In this document: positions 51,788 to 60,759 of the stretch, piece after piece
Layout of the letters: every line of letters starts with the position of its first letter
How positions within the stretch are numbered: the stretch's first letter is position 1
From: Enterobacteriaceae bacterium UBA7338
GTDB taxonomy: Bacteria > Pseudomonadota > Gammaproteobacteria > Enterobacterales > Enterobacteriaceae
Direction of reading: 5' to 3'
DNA length: 64,000 bases
NCBI GenBank assembly: GCA_002480085.1
Contig: DKPJ01000012.1
Coordinates: 158,629 to 222,628, forward strand
Made by a program: the position numbers and the translations under genes
Notes under the pieces: model-generated
What the model saw: only the letters and a program-made list of their open reading frames with translations
Told to the model about the DNA's origin: nothing
Database searches by the model: none

Positions 51788-52126
51788 CTACCAGCCGCAG
51801 ACGTTGGTCTCCTCGTCTGATTCATAGCCACGTACGATATTAATCAGATCCTTCACCGTGTCTGCCGCCGTGGTGGCGTCCTCTAATTCAGCAAGGCGGG
51901 AAAAGTCTTTATCGGCCGATACGCCGTTGTTGTTGTTCGTTACCGTCAACGTAAAACCTTTCTCGCTTTCACTTTTATCCGCCAGCGTGTTGATAAGCTC
52001 CGCTACCGCCGTATGGGCGAGAGCCGGTACGTAGAGCGACATCGGTTTCAGGTAAACCTTCTCTGCCGTTGCGCTGCTGCTGCCGTGTGTAACTGCTAAG
52101 GAGTAGCCTCTGTTTTCTGTGGTCAT
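51788..52126 (-). CDS. YoaG-like (DUF1869) protein, internally duplicated
   Basis: A 112-residue protein made of two YoaG-like halves. Repeat 1 (about 5-55) shows PMSLYVPALAHTAVAELINTL and repeat 2 (about 58-112) shows FTLTVTNNNNGVS and ends GYESDEETNVCGW. From memory, E. coli YoaG is one 60-residue unit with PMTLLVPEV in its middle and the same VCGW end. E. coli YoaG is a dimer, so this would be a fused dimer. The ATG at 52126 has GAGG eight bases upstream. It lies ten bases after the YeaR-like gene; E. coli yeaR-yoaG is a nitrate-induced operon. Function is unknown. Confidence 0.75.
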   Translation of the reverse strand: MTTENRGYSLAVTHGSSSATAEKVYLKPMSLYVPALAHTAVAELINTLADKSESEKGFTLTVTNNNNGVSADKDFSRLAELEDATTAADTVKDLINIVRGYESDEETNVCGW

Positions 52127-52136
52127 GATATTTACC

Positions 52137-52469
52137 TCAGCCTTCAATTAACACTTTGGGATCGACCCAAAAATCGACGTTAAATACCGTATCGTCAGAC
52201 AGGGCTTCGATGCGGTGCCACTTCTCTGCCGGAAAGACGCCAAACTGCCCTGCTTCAATGGTCAGGGTCTCCACCGGCTCCGGGCTGGTCTCATCGGCAT
52301 ACCCGTAGTAGCGGATCGTTCCCTGCATCACACAGAGGCGTGGGTTAACGCCCTGGCGGGTGCCCGCATCCAAATGCCGTTGCCAGATGGAAGCAGGTGC
52401 GGTCTCTTTGGTCCACAGGGGCGTCGAGCGGACGTGAACGTAGTGGGTTGGTATGACAATGCGCTGCAT
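52137..52469 (-). CDS. yeaR: YeaR-like DUF1971 protein
   Basis: A 110-residue cupin-like protein that strongly matches the E. coli YeaR I recall (YVHVRSTPLWTKETAPA, ARL-like NPRLCVMQG, YYGYADE, VFPAEKWHRIEA, FNVDFWV). The family (DUF1971, TehB-like) is related to tellurite resistance and nitrate stress. It is first in a two-gene operon with a YoaG-like gene, the same partner pair as in E. coli. RBS AAGAGGA lies about eight bases before the ATG. The position beside parE differs from K-12. Confidence 0.8.
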   Translation of the reverse strand: MQRIVIPTHYVHVRSTPLWTKETAPASIWQRHLDAGTRQGVNPRLCVMQGTIRYYGYADETSPEPVETLTIEAGQFGVFPAEKWHRIEALSDDTVFNVDFWVDPKVLIEG

Positions 52470-52554
52470 GTTTCATCCTCTTGTTAGGTGGTTGTCGGGC
52501 GAAACTTATGTTGCAGATCATATACCTGTTAAAAGAGGAAGGTGAGTCACCTAA

Positions 52555-52561
52555 AGGGGTA
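52555..52561 (-). promoter_or_regulatory. possible NarL heptamer upstream of the yeaR-like operon
   Basis: On the minus strand TACCCCT fits the NarL heptamer TACYYMT and lies about 90 bases before the ATG. A single heptamer is weak evidence, but the E. coli operon is NarL-activated. Confidence 0.35.
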
Positions 52562-52572
52562 GCGGAGGGGGT

Positions 52573-52601
52573 AAAAAAAAGCCCCGCACTGCGGGGCTGG
52601 T
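52573..52601 (-). terminator. terminator of parE
   Basis: On the minus strand CAGCCCCGCAGTGCGGGGCT runs into a long T tract, directly after the parE stop. Confidence 0.88.
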
Positions 52602-52604
52602 TTA

Positions 52605-54497
52605 TCAGGCTTCGATATCGGCCATATCGCCTTTTTCCTGGAGCCAGTTGCGGCGGTCTTCCGAACGCTTTTTGGCCAGCAGCATATCCATGATGGCGTT
52701 GGTGCGCTGATCGTCATCGTCGCTAATGGTGAGCTGTACCAGGCGGCGGGTGTTCGGATCGAGCGTCGTCTCGCGCAGCTGCATCGGGTTCATCTCCCCC
52801 AGCCCTTTAAAGCGCTGGACGTTAGGCTTGCCCTTCTTACGCTTCAGCTGATCCAGCACGCCCGCCTTCTCCTCTTCGGTCAGGGCGTAGTAGACCTCTT
52901 TGCCCAGATCGATACGGTAGAGCGGCGGCAGCGCGACGTAGACGTGACCATGCTTCACCAGGGTGCGGAAGTGCTTCACAAACAGCGCGCAGAGCAGCGT
53001 GGCGATGTGCAGACCATCGGAGTCCGCATCGGCGAGGATGCAGATCTTGCCGTAACGCAGCTGAGTCAGATCTTCGCTGTCCGGATCGATACCGATGGCC
53101 ACTGAAATATCGTGCACCTCCTGCGAGGCCAGCACCTCGTCGGAGGAGACCTCCCAGGTATTGAGGATCTTACCCTTCAGCGGCATGATCGCCTGGAATT
53201 CACGGTCGCGGGCCTGCTTGGCCGAGCCGCCCGCCGAGTCACCCTCTACCAGGAACAGCTCGGTGCGGTTGAGATCCTGCGCGGTGCAGTCCGCCAGCTT
53301 GCCGGGCAGCGCCGGGCCGCTGGTAAGCTTTTTACGCACCACCTTCTTCGCCGCCCGCAGACGACGCTGGGCGCTGGAGATCGCCATCTCGGCCAGCATC
53401 TCCGCCGCCTGCACGTTCTGGTTCAGCCACAGGCTAAAGGCGTCTTTCACCACGCCGGAAACGAACGCGGCGCACTGGCGCGACGACAGACGCTCTTTGG
53501 TCTGTCCGGCAAACTGCGGATCCTGCATCTTCACCGACAGCACATAGGCGCAGCGGTCCCAGATATCCTCCGCCGACAGCTTAACGCCGCGCGGCAGGAT
53601 ATTGCGGTATTCGCAAAACTCGCGCATCGCATCCAGCAGCCCCTGACGCAGGCCGTTAACGTGCGTCCCGCCCTGCATGGTGGGGATCAGGTTAACGTAG
53701 CTCTCGGTGAGCAGTTCGCCGCCCTCCGGTAGCCACAGCAGCGCCCAGTCCACCGCCTCGGTGTCACCGGCAAACGCGCCGATAAAGGGCTTCTCTGGCA
53801 GGGTCGGCAGGCCGTTAACTGCTTCAGCAAGGTAGTCGTTGAGACCGTCGGCGTAGCACCAGCGCTGCTCGCTGTCGTTAACTTTATCTTTAAAGATAAT
53901 CTCCACGCCGGGGCAGAGCACCGCTTTGGCCTTCAGCACGTGGGTCAGGCGCGATACCGAGAAGCGCGGGCTGTCGAAAAAGCTTTCGTCCGGCCAGAAG
54001 TGAACGCTGGTTCCGGTGGTACGCTTCGGCGTGCTGCCGACCACGGAGAGATCTTTCACCTTGTCGCCGTTGGCAAAGGCGATGTTATAGACCTTGCCGT
54101 CGCGCTTGACGTTGACTTCAACGCGCTTAGAGAGGGCGTTAACCACCGAGATCCCTACGCCATGCAGGCCGCCGGAGAACTGGTAGTTTTTGTTCGAAAA
54201 CTTACCGCCCGCGTGCAGGCGGCAGAGGATCAGCTCAACTGCCGGAACGCCCTCTTCCGGGTGGATATCCACCGGCATACCGCGTCCGTCGTCGATGACC
54301 TCCAGCGACTGATCGGCATGGAGGATCACCTCCACGCGTTTGGCATGTCCGGCCAGCGCTTCGTCCACGCTGTTATCAATAACTTCCTGACCAAGATGGT
54401 TAGGACGAGTAGTGTCGGTATACATCCCCGGGCGGCGGCGGACCGGCTCAAGCCCGGTTAATACCTCAATGGCATCAGCGTTATAGGATTGCGTCAT
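52605..54497 (-). CDS. parE: DNA topoisomerase IV subunit B
   Basis: The 630-residue ATPase subunit of topoisomerase IV. The GHKL ATPase domain (1-220) has the catalytic glutamate in VDEALAGH, and DGRGMPV and GLHGVGISVVNALSK are present. A transducer domain follows, and the TOPRIM domain shows LVEGDSAGGSAKQ and DADSDGLH. The protein is nearly the same as E. coli ParE. It is the last gene of a nudF-yqiB-cpdA-yqiA-parE transcription unit, but parE also has about 40 bases of spacer before it. Confidence 0.97.
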   Translation of the reverse strand: MTQSYNADAIEVLTGLEPVRRRPGMYTDTTRPNHLGQEVIDNSVDEALAGHAKRVEVILHADQSLEVIDDGRGMPVDIHPEEGVPAVELILCRLHAGGKFSNKNYQFSGGLHGVGISVVNALSKRVEVNVKRDGKVYNIAFANGDKVKDLSVVGSTPKRTTGTSVHFWPDESFFDSPRFSVSRLTHVLKAKAVLCPGVEIIFKDKVNDSEQRWCYADGLNDYLAEAVNGLPTLPEKPFIGAFAGDTEAVDWALLWLPEGGELLTESYVNLIPTMQGGTHVNGLRQGLLDAMREFCEYRNILPRGVKLSAEDIWDRCAYVLSVKMQDPQFAGQTKERLSSRQCAAFVSGVVKDAFSLWLNQNVQAAEMLAEMAISSAQRRLRAAKKVVRKKLTSGPALPGKLADCTAQDLNRTELFLVEGDSAGGSAKQARDREFQAIMPLKGKILNTWEVSSDEVLASQEVHDISVAIGIDPDSEDLTQLRYGKICILADADSDGLHIATLLCALFVKHFRTLVKHGHVYVALPPLYRIDLGKEVYYALTEEEKAGVLDQLKRKKGKPNVQRFKGLGEMNPMQLRETTLDPNTRRLVQLTISDDDDQRTNAIMDMLLAKKRSEDRRNWLQEKGDMADIEA

Positions 54498-54538
54498 GGT
54501 GTATTCGTAGATAGTGACAGCATCGTCCCCTGCGAGGC

Positions 54539-55114
54539 TCAGTGCAGCCCGAGGAAATCGATAATCTGTGAAAAGTGATCGTCAAAGCCCACAAAGGCAT
54601 GGTTTCCGCCCTCTTCAACCGTCTGGCGGCACGAGGCGTAGTAGGCAACAGCCTGGCGGTAATCCAGCACTTCATCACCCGTTTGCTGAAGCAGCCAGAT
54701 TAAATCTGCCGCCTCCAGCGGATCGATCTGCATGGTTTTGAGATCGTAAATATGGCGTGACTCTAGCACATATTGCTGTCCGGTGTAGGGGTTCTCGTTG
54801 CGGCCAAGATAATCGGCCAGCAGCTCAAACGGACGCACCGCCGGATTGACCACCACCGCGGGCAGCATAAAGCACTGGGAGAGCCAGGTGGCATAGTAGC
54901 CGCCAAGTGAGGAGCCAACCAGCCCAAGCGGCTCACCGCCGTGCCCCAGCACCAGCGACTCCAGCAGCTCGGCGGCATCCGCCGGATAGGGCGGCAGCTG
55001 CGGCACCACCATCTCAACGTGTGGATGGTGCTCCGCCAGCCACTGCTGTAGCGCCACGGCCTTTGCCGAACGCGGCGAGCTGTTAAACCCGTGTAGATAG
55101 AGAAGCGTCGCCAT
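54539..55114 (-). CDS. yqiA: esterase YqiA
   Basis: A 191-residue alpha/beta hydrolase active on short-chain acyl esters in E. coli. It has the oxyanion start LLYLHGFNSSPRSAK, the nucleophile serine in VGSSLGGYYA, and the late aspartate/histidine region (QQTGDEVLD and EGGNHAFVG). Same length class as E. coli YqiA (193). Its start overlaps the cpdA stop by one base, so the two are coupled. Natural substrate is unknown. Confidence 0.94.
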   Translation of the reverse strand: MATLLYLHGFNSSPRSAKAVALQQWLAEHHPHVEMVVPQLPPYPADAAELLESLVLGHGGEPLGLVGSSLGGYYATWLSQCFMLPAVVVNPAVRPFELLADYLGRNENPYTGQQYVLESRHIYDLKTMQIDPLEAADLIWLLQQTGDEVLDYRQAVAYYASCRQTVEEGGNHAFVGFDDHFSQIIDFLGLH

Positions 55115-55941
55115 CAGTAGCCTTCCGATGCCGTATCGGGGCTGAAGCGGCTGCTCTGCAGGCGGCTGACTTCGGTATGCAGCGTGCCGTCGGCGTTAAG
55201 CTCCAGCCAGCGCCAGCCTGGGGCGATGGTATCCAGGGTAAAGTTAGCGCAGTGCGGCTTAAACTGGACGCAGGTCGAGGGCGTCGCCAGCAGGCGGCGA
55301 CCGTTCCAGTCGAGATCCTGCTCCTGATGAATGTGGCCGCACAGCAGGTGCTTAACCCGTGGGTAGCGCACCAGCACGTTGTCCAGCTCCTGCGAGTTAC
55401 GCAGGCTGTGCTGATCCAGCCAGCTGCACCCCGCCGGCAGCGGGTGGTGATGCAGCAGCAGCAGCGTGTAGCGCTCCGGCGACTCCGCCAGCTTTTTCTC
55501 CAGCCACTCCAGCTGAAACTCACTCAGTTCACCATGCGGTACGCCAAAGACCTGGCTGTCGAGCAGCAGTATCTGCCAGCTGTCACCGGCGAAGACCCGT
55601 TTGGCACCCGAAATGCCGGCCTCCTGCAGTGCGCTGTACATGGCGGGCTGGAAGTCATGGTTGCCGGGCAGCCAGACGCAGGGCACATCAAAGCTGGCGA
55701 TACCCTCAGCGAAGTGCTGATAGGCCGCAGCGGTGTGATCCTGTGCCAGATCGCCGGTGGCGACGATCAAATCGCAGTGACGCCGTTCGGCCCGGATGGC
55801 TTCCAGTACCGCCTGATAGCTCTCCCAGGTATTGACCCCTAACAGCGTTTCATGCTTTTCGGCGAACAGGTGAGTATCGGTTATTTGTAAGATCCTGATA
55901 CTGGACTCACCCGCCAGATTCAGGTTTAACAGGCTTTCCAA
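55114..55941 (-). CDS. cpdA: 3',5'-cyclic-AMP phosphodiesterase CpdA
   Basis: A 275-residue metallophosphoesterase that hydrolyses cAMP to AMP and so tunes CRP signalling. Family metal motifs are visible in order: ITDTHLF, ATGDLAQDH, LPGNHDFQP, LLHHHPLP and CGHIHQEQD. It lies in the nudF-yqiB-cpdA-yqiA-parE run, one base before yqiA. Same length as E. coli CpdA. Confidence 0.96.
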   Translation of the reverse strand: MESLLNLNLAGESSIRILQITDTHLFAEKHETLLGVNTWESYQAVLEAIRAERRHCDLIVATGDLAQDHTAAAYQHFAEGIASFDVPCVWLPGNHDFQPAMYSALQEAGISGAKRVFAGDSWQILLLDSQVFGVPHGELSEFQLEWLEKKLAESPERYTLLLLHHHPLPAGCSWLDQHSLRNSQELDNVLVRYPRVKHLLCGHIHQEQDLDWNGRRLLATPSTCVQFKPHCANFTLDTIAPGWRWLELNADGTLHTEVSRLQSSRFSPDTASEGY

Positions 55942-55969
55942 ATGGTGTCCTTAGGTAGGTTTCACGATG

Positions 55970-56392
55970 CTAACAAACCGGAATCGCCATTGCTCCATGT
56001 GCTAAACAGTACCTAAGCCAGTCGGCCAGAAACTGATTAATTTGATGCTTTTCGTCGCGTTGGTGCAACTTTTTATTCGGGTAATCATACCGCGCTTTAA
56101 AGCGAAAGATCTGCTGGCTTGAACACACTTCAGCGACCATGGCATCGTGATAGAGACGTACCGTTAACGACGGCATGCTCCAGTAGCTGATCGCCGGTGC
56201 TGTCTGCACAATCTCCACCAGCGTAGTGTAGCGGGTTGATTCTGTAATCGTTAATCGGTATTGCGCATTGGCCACCTGATAGCTCACTGTTTCGCCGGGT
56301 GCGTCATTGCGTGGCAGCAGGCGGCGTAGCTGGGCGAAGTTGGTCTCGCACAGGCGCATCATTTCAGGAAAGTCAGGTGTGTAACGCTTCAT
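55970..56392 (-). CDS. yqiB: DUF1249 protein YqiB
   Basis: A 140-residue cytosolic protein of the DUF1249 family with no established function. The sequence matches E. coli YqiB almost end to end (MKRYTPDFPEMMRLCE-like start, FKARYDYPNKKLHQRDEKH, AHGAMAIPVC end). The ATG at 56392 overlaps the nudF stop codon as ATGA, which decides the start over one three codons upstream. Confidence 0.94.
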   Translation of the reverse strand: MKRYTPDFPEMMRLCETNFAQLRRLLPRNDAPGETVSYQVANAQYRLTITESTRYTTLVEIVQTAPAISYWSMPSLTVRLYHDAMVAEVCSSQQIFRFKARYDYPNKKLHQRDEKHQINQFLADWLRYCLAHGAMAIPVC

Positions 56393-57021
56393 TTTTTCCA
56401 CTCAGTTCTCAACTTTTCGTAGTGCAGCTGCAGCCATTGCAGGGCGATGACCGACGCGGCGTTGTCTATTTTCCCCTCTTCAACCCACTGGTAAGCCTGC
56501 TCTCGGCTCACCACATGAACACGAATATCTTCGTTTTCGTCCACCAGGCCATGTATACCTTTGGCCTGCGTGGCATCCACTTCGCCAACCATTAACGATA
56601 AGCGCTCGCTGGTGCCGCCGGGGCTGGCCAGATAGCTCATAAACGCTTTTACCTGGCCAACCTGTAGGCCAGCCTCTTCGACGGCTTCGCGACGAGCAAC
56701 GTCTTCAACGCTCTCGCCCTCTTCGATCATGCCAGCAACCAGCTCCAGCAGCCAGGGGGTTTCACTGGTGTCATAAGCCGGAATACGGATCTGCTCAATC
56801 AGTACCACCTCGTCGCGCACCGGGTCATAGGGTAGCAAGACGGCGGCATGGCCGCGCTCAAAAATTTCCCGGGTCACCTCCCCGCTCATCTCACCATTAA
56901 AAAGCCGATGGCGGAAGCGCCAGCGCTCCAGCGAAAAAAAACCGTTATAGAGTGTTTCGCGTGCAATAATTTCTACATCATTTTTAGTGAAAGTCACTGC
57001 TGATGGCTCGGGTTTCTTCAT
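56389..57021 (-). CDS. nudF: ADP-ribose pyrophosphatase NudF
   Basis: A 210-residue Nudix hydrolase that cleaves ADP-ribose to AMP and ribose 5-phosphate. The Nudix box runs from GMIEEGESVEDVARREAVEE into AG, fitting GX5EX7REUXEEXGU. The full length matches E. coli NudF with a few changes at the start. It opens the operon running to parE and is divergent from tolC, with a roughly 200-base control region between. Confidence 0.95.
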   Translation of the reverse strand: MKKPEPSAVTFTKNDVEIIARETLYNGFFSLERWRFRHRLFNGEMSGEVTREIFERGHAAVLLPYDPVRDEVVLIEQIRIPAYDTSETPWLLELVAGMIEEGESVEDVARREAVEEAGLQVGQVKAFMSYLASPGGTSERLSLMVGEVDATQAKGIHGLVDENEDIRVHVVSREQAYQWVEEGKIDNAASVIALQWLQLHYEKLRTEWKK

Positions 57022-57122
57022 GGTTTCATCCTGCTGGCAAATAATGACGAAATTATGGATTTCCAGTCTGTAAGACTGCCGTTTCCCATGCTATATGGTA
57101 GATTGGTGCAAATTAACGCCGG

Positions 57123-57142
57123 ATGGCACTTAACGCCAACCT
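57123..57142 (+). promoter_or_regulatory. marbox upstream of tolC
   Basis: ATGGCACTTAACGCCAACCT fits the MarA/SoxS/Rob consensus AYnGCACnnWnnRYYAAAY with one mismatch and lies about 85 bases before the tolC start. It also closely resembles the known E. coli tolC marbox. Confidence 0.8.
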
Positions 57143-57225
57143 TTTGCAGCGGCACTTTCTGCTAGAATCGGCCTTATTTTTTTAATTTCATTAGCGCTAA
57201 CAAAGCTTCGTAACAAGGAATGCAA

Positions 57226-58689
57226 ATGAAGAAATTGCTCCCCATGCTTATCGGCCTGAGCCTGGCCGCTTTCAGTACGATGAGTCAGGCAGAGAACCTG
57301 CTTCAGGTTTATCAGCAAGCGCGTTTAAGCAACCCTGAACTGCGCAGATCTGCCGCGGATCGCGATGCCGCATTTGAGAAAATCAACGAAGCGCGCAGCC
57401 CCTTACTGCCACAGCTCGGTTTGGGCGCAGACTACAGCTACTCCAACGGTTTCCGCGACCAGAATGGTCTCAATACCAATACAACCAGCGCCACGCTGCA
57501 GCTGACGCAGACCCTGTTTGATATGTCGAAATGGCGTGCGCTGACCCTGCAAGAGAAATCGGCGGGCATTCAGGACGTCACGTACCAGACCGATCAGCAG
57601 ACGCTGATCCTCAACACCGCTACCGCCTATTTTAACGTATTAAGCGCCATCGATGCGCTCTCTTATACCGAAGCACAGAAACAGGCTATCTATCGCCAGC
57701 TGGATCAAACTACCCAGCGCTTCAACGTAGGCCTGGTTGCCATTACCGACGTGCAGAACGCCCGCTCCCAGTACGACACCGTGCTGGCGGACGAAGTGAC
57801 CGCCCGTAACAACCTGGACAACGCCGTTGAGCAGCTGCGCCAGGTGACCGGCAACTACTATCCGGAGCTGGCATCCCTGAACGTCGATCGTTTCCAGACC
57901 GATAAGCCGCAGCCGGTTAATGCTCTGCTAAAAGAGGCCGAAAGCCGTAACCTCTCCCTGCTGCAGGCTCGCCTCGCTCAGGACCTGGCCCGCGAGCAGA
58001 TTCGCCTGGCACAGGATGGCCATCTGCCAACCCTGGATTTAACCGCCTCTACCGGCGTCTCTGACACCTCCTACAGCGGCTCCCGCACCAGCGGTTCTCA
58101 AGGCGCGGCCTACGACGACAGCAACATCGGCCAGAACAAAGTTGGCCTGAGCTTCTCCCTGCCGCTCTATCAGGGCGGTCTGGTGAACTCCCAGGTGAAA
58201 CAGGCGCAGTATAGCTTCGTTGGCGCAAGCGAGCAGCTGGAGACCGCGCACCGCAGCGTGGTGCAGACCGTACGTTCATCCTACAACAACGTGAACGCCT
58301 CCATCAGCAGCATTAACGCTTACAAGCAGTCTGTGGTCTCGGCGCAAAGCTCGCTGGACGCAACCGAAGCCGGCTACTCGGTGGGTACGCGTACCATCGT
58401 TGACGTGCTGGATGCGACCACCACGCTCTATAACGCCAAGCAGCAGCTCTCCAGCGCGCGCTACAACTACCTGATTAACCAGCTGAACATCAAATCTGCT
58501 CTCGGTACGCTGAACGAGCAGGATCTGATGGCCCTGAACGGCGCGCTGGGTAAACCGATCTCCACTACGCCAGAAGCGGTTGCCCCATCGACCCCGGAGC
58601 AGGATGCCCGCGTGCAAAACAGCGCCCCGGACAGCAACGGTAATAACGGTAATGGCAACGGCCTGCTTAACGCTGCCCTCCCACGCTAA
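57226..58689 (+). CDS. tolC: outer-membrane efflux channel TolC
   Basis: A 487-residue trimeric outer-membrane channel, the exit duct for AcrAB-type efflux pumps and type I secretion. The signal peptide is MKKLLPMLIGLSLAAFSTMSQA. The two structural repeats can be seen (LLQVYQQARLSNPELRRSAA and LLQARLAQDLAREQIRLAQ). The aperture region and the equatorial C-terminal domain end in an Asn/Gly-rich tail (SNGNNGNGNG). ATG 57226 has AAGGA seven bases upstream; the ATG at 57220 abuts it. It is six residues shorter than E. coli TolC. Marbox upstream, terminator downstream. Confidence 0.97.
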   Translation: MKKLLPMLIGLSLAAFSTMSQAENLLQVYQQARLSNPELRRSAADRDAAFEKINEARSPLLPQLGLGADYSYSNGFRDQNGLNTNTTSATLQLTQTLFDMSKWRALTLQEKSAGIQDVTYQTDQQTLILNTATAYFNVLSAIDALSYTEAQKQAIYRQLDQTTQRFNVGLVAITDVQNARSQYDTVLADEVTARNNLDNAVEQLRQVTGNYYPELASLNVDRFQTDKPQPVNALLKEAESRNLSLLQARLAQDLAREQIRLAQDGHLPTLDLTASTGVSDTSYSGSRTSGSQGAAYDDSNIGQNKVGLSFSLPLYQGGLVNSQVKQAQYSFVGASEQLETAHRSVVQTVRSSYNNVNASISSINAYKQSVVSAQSSLDATEAGYSVGTRTIVDVLDATTTLYNAKQQLSSARYNYLINQLNIKSALGTLNEQDLMALNGALGKPISTTPEAVAPSTPEQDARVQNSAPDSNGNNGNGNGLLNAALPR

Positions 58690-58710
58690 CCGCAGCGTAA
58701 AATAGCTGAG

Positions 58711-58742
58711 AAAACGAGATGGGGGCGTCTGCCCCCGTTTCA
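58711..58742 (+). terminator. terminator of tolC
   Basis: GGGGGC-GTCT-GCCCCC with flanking AAACG/CGTTT pairing, ending in a short T run, about 20 bases after the tolC stop. Confidence 0.82.
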
Positions 58743-58870
58743 ACGTAAGACAACGTAAAGATCCCTGCTCCAGGCCCGCATTCCGCCCTCTCCCGCTTCA
58801 ATTTCGACCACTCATCCTCTATCCTGAGCAGTAGCTACCTCGCTTTAACTCTGGGTATTAAAAGAGACAT

Positions 58871-59545
58871 ATGAAACGGACAAAAACGATTAATCATGCG
58901 ACGTTCCGCAAAAGCTGGGGCGCTCGCCACCTGACTCCCGTCGCTTTCGCCCTTACCGCCGCGTTTATGCTGGCGGGCTGCGAGCAGAGCGATGAGACGG
59001 TATCGATGTACCAAAACGCCGACGACTGCTCGGCGGCCAATCCGGGCAAAAGCGCCGAATGTACCACCGCGTACAACAATGCCCTGAAAGAGGCCGAGCG
59101 CACCGCGCCGAAATATAAGACGCGTGAAGACTGCGTCGCCGAGTTTGGTGAAGGCCAGTGCCAGCAGGCTCCTGCCCAGGCAGGCGTTGCGCCGGAAAAC
59201 CAGGCTCAGGCCCAGCAGAGCAGCGGCAGCTTCTGGATGCCGCTGATGGCGGGCTACATGATGGGACGCCTGATGGGCGGCGGTGCAGGCTTCGCCCAGC
59301 AGCCGCTGTTTAGCTCGCGTAACCCGGCCAGCCCGGCCTACGGCCAGTACACCGACGCCTCCGGTAAAGGCTACGGCGCAGCCCAGCCGGGCCGTACCGC
59401 GACCGTTCCTAAAACTGCGCTGGCCCCGAAACCGGCTACCACCTCTACGGTGACGCGCGGCGGCTTTGGTGAGTCGGTTGCTAAACAGTCCACCATGCAG
59501 CGTAGCGCCGTGGGCACCTCCTCTTCGCGCTCAATGGGTGGCTAA
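58871..59545 (+). CDS. ygiB: DUF1190 protein YgiB
   Basis: A 224-residue predicted lipoprotein-type envelope protein of the UPF0441/DUF1190 family. A basic start precedes the LAGC box (Cys near residue 37), then a cysteine-containing segment DDCSAANPGKSAECTTAYNN. The middle is a glycine/methionine-rich stretch (MPLMAGYMMGRLMGGGAG). The end is Ser/Thr/Arg-rich. It matches E. coli YgiB closely. It is co-transcribed with ygiC, five bases downstream. In E. coli the pair is linked to tolC. Confidence 0.93.
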   Translation: MKRTKTINHATFRKSWGARHLTPVAFALTAAFMLAGCEQSDETVSMYQNADDCSAANPGKSAECTTAYNNALKEAERTAPKYKTREDCVAEFGEGQCQQAPAQAGVAPENQAQAQQSSGSFWMPLMAGYMMGRLMGGGAGFAQQPLFSSRNPASPAYGQYTDASGKGYGAAQPGRTATVPKTALAPKPATTSTVTRGGFGESVAKQSTMQRSAVGTSSSRSMGG

Positions 59546-59550
59546 GCCTC

Positions 59551-60711
59551 ATGGAAAGAGTCACCATTGCCGAGCGCCCGGACTGGCGCGAAAAGGCGAC
59601 CGAGTACGGCTTTAATTTTCACACCATGTACGGCGAGCCGTACTGGTGTGAAGAGGCCTACTATACGTTCAGCCTTGCGCAGATTGAGAAGCTGGAAGAG
59701 GTCACCGCCGAGCTGCACCAGATGTGCCTTAAGGTGGTAGAGAGGGTCGTTGCCAGCGATGAGCTGATGACCAAATTCCGCATTCCGAAACACACCTGGA
59801 GCTTTGTGCGCCAGGCGTGGCAGACGCAGCAGCCATCGCTCTACTCGCGCCTCGATCTGGCGTGGGACGGCGTGGGTGAACCCAAGCTGCTGGAGAACAA
59901 TGCCGATACCCCTACCTCGCTGTACGAAGCCGCGTTCTTCCAGTGGATCTGGCTGGAAGACCAGCAGAACGCGGGCAAGCTGCCGCCGGAGAGCGATCAG
60001 TTTAACAGCCTGCAGGAGAAGCTGATCGAGCGCTTCGGCGAGCTGCGCGAGCAGCACGGCTTCAACCTGCTGCATCTGGCCTGCTGCCGCGACACCATTG
60101 AGGATCGTGGTACGGTGCAGTATCTGCAGGACTGTGCCGCCGAAGCGGGCGTTGCCACTGAGTTTCTCTACATCGAAGATATTGGGCTGGGCGAAAAGGG
60201 ACAGTTCACCGATCTCCAGGATCAGGTGATCAGCAACCTGTTTAAGCTCTATCCGTGGGAGCATATGCTACGGGAGATGTTCTCCACCAAGCTGGAAGAT
60301 GCTGGCGTGCGCTGGCTGGAGCCAGCCTGGAAGAGCATTATCTCCAACAAAGCGCTGCTGCCGATGCTGTGGGAGATGTTCCCGGATCACCCGAACCTGC
60401 TGCCCGCCTACTTTGCCGAAGACGATCATCCGTCTCTGGAGAAGTACGTCGTTAAGCCGATCTTCTCTCGCGAAGGGGCCAACGTCTCCATCGTGGAAAA
60501 CGGCCAGACTATCGAGCAGGTCGAGGGTCCCTACGGTGAAGAGGGCATGATCGTCCAGCAGTTCCACCCATTACCAAAATTTGGCGACAGCTACGTGCTG
60601 ATCGGCAGCTGGCTGATCAACGATCAACCCGCCGGGATTGGTATTCGTGAGGATCGGGCGTTGATCACCCAGGATCTCTCCCGCTTCTATCCACATATCT
60701 TTGTGGAGTAA
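59551..60711 (+). CDS. ygiC: ATP-grasp glutathionylspermidine synthase-like protein YgiC
   Basis: A 386-residue protein of the glutathionylspermidine synthase ATP-grasp family. It resembles the synthetase half of E. coli Gss but its reaction is not established. Visible family residues include WDGVGEPKLLENNADTPTSL (the nucleotide/substrate loop), the long FLYIEDIGLGEKGQF region and VVKPIFSREGANVSIV (ATP-grasp lysine and glycine loop). Same length as E. coli YgiC. Directly follows ygiB. Confidence 0.94.
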   Translation: MERVTIAERPDWREKATEYGFNFHTMYGEPYWCEEAYYTFSLAQIEKLEEVTAELHQMCLKVVERVVASDELMTKFRIPKHTWSFVRQAWQTQQPSLYSRLDLAWDGVGEPKLLENNADTPTSLYEAAFFQWIWLEDQQNAGKLPPESDQFNSLQEKLIERFGELREQHGFNLLHLACCRDTIEDRGTVQYLQDCAAEAGVATEFLYIEDIGLGEKGQFTDLQDQVISNLFKLYPWEHMLREMFSTKLEDAGVRWLEPAWKSIISNKALLPMLWEMFPDHPNLLPAYFAEDDHPSLEKYVVKPIFSREGANVSIVENGQTIEQVEGPYGEEGMIVQQFHPLPKFGDSYVLIGSWLINDQPAGIGIREDRALITQDLSRFYPHIFVE

Positions 60712-60721
60712 CCGTACCCTG

Positions 60722-60752
60722 CAGGCCCGGTAAGCGTAGCGCCACCGGGCAT
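60722..60752. repeat. REP element between ygiC and ygiD
   Basis: One REP unit, CAGGCCCGGTAAGCGTAGC then GCCACCGGGC, between two convergent genes. Confidence 0.85.
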
Positions 60753-60759
60753 TTTAATT

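Noticed and set aside
58871..60711. ygiB-ygiC as a novel operon
   Set aside because: Both genes and their place after tolC match E. coli; function is open but the system is known.
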